From Aquabacterium sp. (GTDB lineage: Bacteria; Pseudomonadota; Gammaproteobacteria; Burkholderiales; Burkholderiaceae_C): 11,400 nt of DNA. Within the stretch, counting starts at the first letter, position 1. Each line of letters starts with the position of its first letter. Below are positions 7,039 to 11,400 of the stretch, piece after piece. A program made the translations under genes and the position numbers. Location: positions 1 to 11,400 of the forward strand of contig JAURXG010000117.1 in NCBI GenBank assembly GCA_030654555.1. Direction: 5' to 3'. Below the pieces are notes generated by a model. The model was not told where the DNA came from, did not search any database, and saw nothing but the letters and a program-made list of their open reading frames with translations.

Positions 7039-7368
7039 TTATAGATGCGGCTCGATGAAGGCCGTCAATTGGGCCTTGGAGAGGGCGCCCACCTTGGTGG
7101 CGGCGAGTTGGCCGCCCTTGAACAACATCAGCGTGGGGATGCCGCGGATGCCGAACTTGGCCGGCACCTCGCGGTTCTCGTCGACGTTCATCTTGGCGAT
7201 CTGCAGGCGCGAGCCGAATTCCTTGGCGGTCTCGTCGAGGATCGGGGCGATCATCTTGCAGGGGCCGCACCACTCGGCCCAGTAGTCCACCAGCACGGGC
7301 GTGTCCGACTTCAACACATCGGCTTCGAAAGTGGCATCAGTGGTGTGCTTGATCAGGTCGCTGCTCAT
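7039..7368 (-). CDS. trxA: Thioredoxin 1 (TrxA)
   Basis: TrxA is the cytoplasmic dithiol-disulfide oxidoreductase that reduces protein disulfides and is recharged by thioredoxin reductase. The 109-aa product has the active site WCGPC at 33-37 in VLVDYWAEWCGPCKM. It also has the NVDEN strand-loop and the cis-proline P78 in RGIPTL, all standard for TrxA (108-110 aa). The start ATG at 7368 is fixed by AAGGAA at 7379-7374, five bases upstream. A longer open frame reaching 7863 has no thioredoxin-like extension and overlaps the divergent gene. rho follows 288 bp downstream on the same strand, as in the E. coli trxA-rho locus. Confidence 0.97.
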   Translation of the reverse strand: MSSDLIKHTTDATFEADVLKSDTPVLVDYWAEWCGPCKMIAPILDETAKEFGSRLQIAKMNVDENREVPAKFGIRGIPTLMLFKGGQLAATKVGALSKAQLTAFIEPHL

Positions 7369-7388
7369 CGTTGTTCCTTGGGGGCCGG

Positions 7389-7405
7389 GAGGGCTGAAAG
7401 CCCTC
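7389..7405 (-). promoter_or_regulatory. Hairpin in the trxA leader
   Basis: GAGGGCT-GAA-AGCCCTC is a perfect 7-bp inverted repeat with a 3-base centre, 20 bp before the trxA ATG and 9 bp upstream of its Shine-Dalgarno sequence. In the mRNA it would form a compact hairpin next to the ribosome-binding site. No U-tract follows. A weak -10-like CAAAAT lies further upstream on the minus strand, but no firm promoter could be assigned. Confidence 0.45.
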
Positions 7406-7485
7406 GATGAAGGCTCTTTCGATTTTGGCACAAAGGCCCCGCGGGCGTGGCGGACCCCAAGTGCCTGCGCGCCGAACTGCGCTGC

Positions 7486-7498
7486 CAAGCGGCGCTTG
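7486..7498. promoter_or_regulatory. Palindrome CAAGCGGCGCTTG in the trxA/kinase divergent region
   Basis: This is a perfect 6-bp inverted repeat around a central G, close to the middle of the 268-bp divergent intergenic region. Its half-site CAAGCG resembles the CAAGCAA motif repeated about 100 bp downstream. It is a candidate operator on symmetry grounds only. Confidence 0.3.
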
Positions 7499-7593
7499 TT
7501 CGGGGCACCGCCGTCGGCCGGGCTTCGGTCCAATCGAGCCACATCCCTAGCACCCCTCCGGACTTGCCGCTGTGCGTCAGGTGCCGGCCGGGT

Positions 7594-7623
7594 CAAGCAA
7601 AGTGGCCAAGCAAGAGTTGCTTG
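7594..7623 (+). promoter_or_regulatory. Three-copy CAAGCAA motif upstream of the pseudokinase gene
   Basis: CAAGCAA occurs at 7594-7600 and again at 7607-7613 (13 bp apart, start to start), then inverted as TTGCTTG at 7617-7623. The last two form a perfect 7-bp inverted repeat with a GAG centre that ends 13 bases before the ATG at 7637. It could be a regulator-binding site or a hairpin that limits ribosome access, since the weak GAGAG ribosome-binding site starts inside it. No clear -10/-35 pair was found in this gap. Confidence 0.5.
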
Positions 7624-7636
7624 AGAGAGCCGTCCC

Positions 7637-9424
7637 ATGGTTGCAACACCGCCGCCTCGTCCTGTCCCAACGGCCAATGCCGTGCGCCACCTTGGCCGTT
7701 TCCAGCTGCTTCGCCTGCTGGGCAAGAGCACGCGCACGATGGTCTGGCTGGTGTCCGATCCGCGGGTCAACCAGGAATTGATTCTCGCGCTGCCACGCAG
7801 CCAGCCGGCCGATGCCGCGGCCCTGCAGCACTGGCTGGACAACGCAAGGCGCGCGTCGCGCATCGACCATCCGGGCCTGGCGCATGTGGTGGAGGTGGGC
7901 GAGCACGAGCGCTGGCCCTACGTCGCCTATGACCGCGGCAACACCGTCACGTTGGCCGAGAAACTGGGCAGCAAGGGCTTCGCGCCGGCTGAACTGGTGC
8001 CGTGGATGCTGCAGGTGATCGAGGCGCTGGCCTTCGCGCACGAGGCCGGCATCGCCCACCACGATCTGCAGATCAGCATGTTGTCGCTGGCGGAGGGCAC
8101 CGGCTGCAGGCTGCTGGGCCTGGGCGTGGCCCTGCCGCCCGAGGGCGACGGCGGCGGCCTGCCGGGCCATCGCCGGGCGGCCGAGCGCGACGTGCTGGCC
8201 ATGGGCCTGGTGATGCACCACGCGCTGGCCGGCGTGGCGCCGCTGGACCTGGCCGACACCGCGCTGGTGATCGAGCGCATGCCGCCGCTGGGGCGCGAGA
8301 TCGTGCGCCTGCCCTGGACCGGCACGCACCCGATTCCCGAGGCGCTGCGCGCCATCGTCAACCGGGCCACCGACCGCCAGGAGCGCCAGCGCTACCGCAA
8401 TGCACGCACGCTGGAGCGGGCGCTCAACGGCTGGCTGCGCACCGATGGCGATGCCAGCGGCGGGCCGATCGTGCTGCTGCTCGACCGCATGCGCGCCGCG
8501 GGCCTGCTGCCGGCGATGCCGGGCGGTGCGGCGCGCGCGGTGCGCCTGGCCAGCCTGGAGCGCGAGCGCAACACCGAGCTGTCGGAGATCGTGATCCAGG
8601 ACGTGGGGCTGACCTTCGAACTGCTGCGCACCGTCAACGGCAGCAAGCTGCGTGGTGCGCTGGGCGGCGGCAATGGGGCGATCCTGACCATCCGTCGGGC
8701 CATCGACATGATCGGCCTGGAAGGCGTGCGCCGCGCGGCGACGGCGATGCGCCCCTGGCCGGGGCCGCTCAACGAGGCGCATGCCACCGACCTGGCCAAC
8801 CTGATCGAGCGCGTGCGCCTGGCCGGCCGCGTGGCGCAGTGGCTGCGCCCGGCGGGCTACGACGCCGAGGTGGTGTACCTGCTGGCGATGCTGCAGAGCC
8901 TGGGCCGGCTGGCCGTGCAGTACCACTTTCCGGAAGAGGCGGCGCAGATCCGCCGCCTGATGCTGCCGGCGCCGCCGGTGCGCGCCGGCGAGTCCGAGGA
9001 CCCGGGCATGAGCGAGGAGGGCGCCTCCTTTGCCGTGCTGGGCGTCGACATCGACGCGCTGGGTGCCGCGGTGGCCCGCTACTGGGGGCTGGACGACACG
9101 GTGCTGCCGATGCTGCGCCGTGTGCCGCTGACCGCGCCGGTGCACCATGCCGACGGCGACAACGACCTGCTGCGCCTGAGCGCCAGCTGCGCCAACGAGG
9201 TGGTCGATTCGCGCACCGTGCCGGCCCACCACCGCGCGGCCTTCCTGCACCGGGTGGTGCAACGCTATGGCCGTGTGCTGGGCATCTCGCTGCAGGAGGT
9301 GCAGCTGGCCGCACAGGGCATCGCCCCGCACGAGCAGCCTGACGAGGCCGGCGCGGCGCAGCCCGGCGTTCATCCGCCCGCGCACGCGCCGGCGCGCTCG
9401 CCAGCGGCCAGGGCCTCCTCATGA
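7637..9424 (+). CDS. Ser/Thr pseudokinase - HDOD domain fusion protein
   Basis: The 595-aa protein has a Hanks-type kinase fold at about residues 18-268 and an HDOD domain at about 282-500, with a Pro/Ala/His-rich tail from about 565. The kinase half aligns with the next gene product (LGRFQLLRLLG against LGRFRLQAMLG) but has lost key residues. The glycine loop is GKSTRT, the ATP-anchoring Lys is A51, and the helix-C Glu is N69. HRDLKPSN is HHDLQISM (D143 kept, Lys to Q145, Asn to M148), and DFG is GLG (161-163). Phosphotransfer is therefore unlikely. The HDOD part keeps LTFELLRTVNGS, SLGRLAVQYHFPEEA and ARYWGL. No membrane segment is seen, so it is probably cytoplasmic. It overlaps the downstream active paralog by ATGA. 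HDOD domains are linked to signalling, but the role of this fusion is unknown. Confidence 0.85.
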   Translation: MVATPPPRPVPTANAVRHLGRFQLLRLLGKSTRTMVWLVSDPRVNQELILALPRSQPADAAALQHWLDNARRASRIDHPGLAHVVEVGEHERWPYVAYDRGNTVTLAEKLGSKGFAPAELVPWMLQVIEALAFAHEAGIAHHDLQISMLSLAEGTGCRLLGLGVALPPEGDGGGLPGHRRAAERDVLAMGLVMHHALAGVAPLDLADTALVIERMPPLGREIVRLPWTGTHPIPEALRAIVNRATDRQERQRYRNARTLERALNGWLRTDGDASGGPIVLLLDRMRAAGLLPAMPGGAARAVRLASLERERNTELSEIVIQDVGLTFELLRTVNGSKLRGALGGGNGAILTIRRAIDMIGLEGVRRAATAMRPWPGPLNEAHATDLANLIERVRLAGRVAQWLRPAGYDAEVVYLLAMLQSLGRLAVQYHFPEEAAQIRRLMLPAPPVRAGESEDPGMSEEGASFAVLGVDIDALGAAVARYWGLDDTVLPMLRRVPLTAPVHHADGDNDLLRLSASCANEVVDSRTVPAHHRAAFLHRVVQRYGRVLGISLQEVQLAAQGIAPHEQPDEAGAAQPGVHPPAHAPARSPAARASS

Positions 9425-11400
9425 GCCAGCCCAAGCCCGGCCAGCGCCTGGGCCGGTTTCGCCTGCAGGCCATGCTGGGACGGGGCGCGCAGGCCACCGT
9501 CTGGCGCGCCCACGACGAGCGGCTGGACCGCGAGGTGGCACTCAAGCTGCTGCGGCGCGACGCCACGGTCCAGCCGGTGAGCCAGTGGCTGAACGAGGCG
9601 CGTGCGGTCAGCCGGCTGGCGCACCCGCACATCGTGCCAGTGTTCGAGGCCGACGAGATCGACGGCCAGCCCTGCCTGGTGTTCGAGTTGGTGCCCGGCC
9701 TCACGCTGGCCGAGCAGATCCACCAGCGCGGCGCGCGGCCGGCGCGCGAGGCGGTGGAGCTGATGCTGGGCGTGGTGGACGCGCTGCGCGCCGCCCACGC
9801 GCAAGGCATCGTGCACCGCGATCTGAAGCCGTCGAACATCCTGCTCGACGCCGAGGGCCGCGCCCGGGTGATGGACTTCGGCATCGCCGCAAGGATGGCC
9901 GGTACCGGCGGTGATGCGCCCGATGGCCTGGCCGGCTGCATCGTCGGCACGCCCGGCTACCTGTCGCCCGAGGCGGCGGCCGCCGCCGCGCCGTCGCCGC
10001 AGATGGACGTGTTTGCCGCCGGTCTGGTGCTGGGCGAGCTGTTGTGCGGCAAGCCCTTGCTGGCCGAGCGCGAGCCGCGCGCGGCCTTGCGCCGGGTGCA
10101 GCAGGAGGACCTGCTGCTGCCCGAATCGGCCGACGCCGACGACCGGCTGCGTGGCATCGTGCAGCGCGCCATCGCGCGCGACCCGGCCAACCGCTACGAC
10201 AGCGCCGCCAGCCTGCGCGATGCGCTGATGCAGTGGCTGGCGCCGGCCGACGATCCGGTGCCCGACAGCGGCAGCGGCCACGGCACGCTGGACTTCCTGC
10301 TGCGGCGCATGCGCCACAAGAGCGACTTCCCGGCGCTGACCGAGCATGTGCTGCGCATCCAGCGCATGGCCAGCTCCGACAGCGAGAGCCTGAGCACGCT
10401 GGCCGACGAGATCCTGAAGGACGTGGCGCTGACGCAGAAGCTGCTGCGCATGGTCAACACCGCCCAGTACCGCCGCAACAACCACGGCGTGGCCACGGTC
10501 TCGCGCGCGGTGGCGCTGGTGGGGCTGGCGGGCATCCGCAACCTGGCCTTGTCGCTGGTGCTCGTCGAGCACATGAAGGACAAGCAGCACGCCCAACGCT
10601 TGAAGGAGGAATTCCTGCGCTCGCTGCTGGCCGGGCAGCTGGCGCATGCGCTGTCGTCGAGCGTGCGCGACGCCGAGGAGGCCTTCCTCGGCGCGATGTT
10701 CTACAACCTCGGCAAGCTGCTGGCCGAGTACTACTTTCCCGACGAGGCCGAGGCCATCCGCGACCAGCTGCGGCTGACACCGCCCACGGCCGACTCGCGC
10801 ATCCATCCCGATCTGCAGGCCGACCGGGCCGCCGGCATGGTGCTGGGCCTGGGCTTCGAGGCGCTGGGCGTGGGCGTGGCGCGCCACTGGGGACTGCCCG
10901 ACACGCTGCAGCGCTGCATGCGCCGGCCCGAGTCGGCCTCACCCGCGCAGCCGATGGCCCACGGCCCCGAACGGCTGCGCTGGATGTCGGTGGCGGCCAA
11001 CGAGCTGTCCGAGGCGGTCTGGCAGGGCGACGAGCAGACGCTGCCGCAGCGGCTGGAGGCCGTGGCCCAGCGCCACGGCCGCGCGCTGGGCTTCGGTCTG
11101 CCCGATCTGCGGCGCGCGGTGGATGCCGCGCGTGGCGCCCTGGCGGAGATGGCGCCCGCGATGGGCTTGTCGCTGCCCAAGGGCAGCCGTGCCCAGCAGG
11201 TGCTGGCCCAGGCGCCCGAGCCGGTCCGCGACATGGCCGATTCGCTGCTGCCGCACCAGCTGGCCGCGACGCTGCCGCTGGTGGCGCGCACCGGCGCCAC
11301 CCATGCGGCCACCGTGTTGATGCCCGCCGCCACGCCGCCCGCGCTGGACAGCCTGTCGTCCAGCGCCCTGGTGGCGGCGACCGGCGCCGCGGCGGCCGCC
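9421..11400 (+). CDS. Active-type Ser/Thr protein kinase - HDOD domain fusion (3'-truncated by window edge)
   Basis: The frame is open from the ATG at 9421 to the window edge (660 codons, no stop). The N-terminal kinase domain (about 10-272) looks catalytically complete: glycine loop GRGAQATV, K42 in EVALKLL, helix-C E59, HRDLKPSNILL with D134 and N139, DFG at 152-154, GTPGYLSPE (176-184), and the helix-I Arg in ANRY. A six-alanine run follows SPE at 185-190. An HDOD domain spans about 288-500 with ALTQKLLRMVNTAQY, VGLAGIRNLALSL, NLGKLLAEYYFPDEA and ARHWGLPD. After 560 comes an Ala/Leu/Pro-rich stretch that continues out of view, so another domain may follow. The start overlaps the upstream stop codon as ATGA, with AGGG 7 bases before the ATG, implying translational coupling. 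Substrates are unknown. No membrane helix is seen in the visible part. Confidence 0.88.
   Translation, partial: MSQPKPGQRLGRFRLQAMLGRGAQATVWRAHDERLDREVALKLLRRDATVQPVSQWLNEARAVSRLAHPHIVPVFEADEIDGQPCLVFELVPGLTLAEQIHQRGARPAREAVELMLGVVDALRAAHAQGIVHRDLKPSNILLDAEGRARVMDFGIAARMAGTGGDAPDGLAGCIVGTPGYLSPEAAAAAAPSPQMDVFAAGLVLGELLCGKPLLAEREPRAALRRVQQEDLLLPESADADDRLRGIVQRAIARDPANRYDSAASLRDALMQWLAPADDPVPDSGSGHGTLDFLLRRMRHKSDFPALTEHVLRIQRMASSDSESLSTLADEILKDVALTQKLLRMVNTAQYRRNNHGVATVSRAVALVGLAGIRNLALSLVLVEHMKDKQHAQRLKEEFLRSLLAGQLAHALSSSVRDAEEAFLGAMFYNLGKLLAEYYFPDEAEAIRDQLRLTPPTADSRIHPDLQADRAAGMVLGLGFEALGVGVARHWGLPDTLQRCMRRPESASPAQPMAHGPERLRWMSVAANELSEAVWQGDEQTLPQRLEAVAQRHGRALGFGLPDLRRAVDAARGALAEMAPAMGLSLPKGSRAQQVLAQAPEPVRDMADSLLPHQLAATLPLVARTGATHAATVLMPAATPPALDSLSSSALVAATGAAAAA

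Noticed and set aside
7369..7863. N-terminal extension of trxA to 7863
   Set aside because: The extra residues resemble no thioredoxin, overlap the divergent pseudokinase gene, and the ATG at 7368 has a good ribosome-binding site.
7577..9385. Long minus-strand open frame (602 codons) opposite the pseudokinase gene
   Set aside because: Its product is His/Gln/Arg-rich with no recognisable domain, and it mirrors a gene with clear kinase and HDOD motifs. Long antisense frames are expected in GC-rich DNA.
9370..10887. Long minus-strand open frame opposite the active kinase gene
   Set aside because: Low-complexity His/Gln/Arg-rich translation without motifs; the plus-strand frame has complete kinase motifs.

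Overview
The window looks like chromosome of a high-GC betaproteobacterium, most likely Burkholderiales (Leptothrix/Rubrivivax/Sphaerotilus-like). This is inferred from strong G/C third-position bias, the pst-phoU-phoB-phoR order, the trxA-rho-rpmE2 (type B L31) order, and the character of the proteins. No mobile elements, tRNA or rRNA genes or CRISPR arrays were seen, and almost all of the sequence is coding.

Region 1 (1-3276, + strand) is the distal end of a phosphate-starvation operon. It holds the C-terminal part of PstB (phosphate ABC transporter ATPase), then PhoU, the response regulator PhoB and the sensor kinase PhoR. Together they import phosphate and sense its level through PstB-PhoU-PhoR. 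The pst promoter and Pho box lie upstream of the window. phoR ends tail-to-tail in a 32-bp overlap with the next gene.

Region 2 (3245-7368, - strand) reads, in transcription order, trxA (thioredoxin), rho (termination factor), rpmE2 (ribosomal protein L31 type B) and a polytopic GT-C/ArnT-like glycosyltransferase. rpmE2 has its own consensus-like promoter just beyond the rho stop codon and ends at a clear UUCG-loop intrinsic terminator. The leaders of trxA, rho and rpmE2 each contain a small hairpin.

Region 3 (7369-11400, + strand) is the least ordinary part. Divergent from trxA, a short region with repeated CAAGCAA motifs precedes two paralogous genes joined by an ATGA stop/start overlap. 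Both proteins have a Hanks-type Ser/Thr kinase fold fused to an HDOD domain. The first has lost nearly all catalytic residues (a pseudokinase), while the second keeps them and runs off the right edge. A pseudokinase-HDOD / active kinase-HDOD pair is the best candidate here for an undescribed signalling system.

Limits: all family assignments come from reading motifs by eye. No database search, structure prediction or folding-energy calculation was run.
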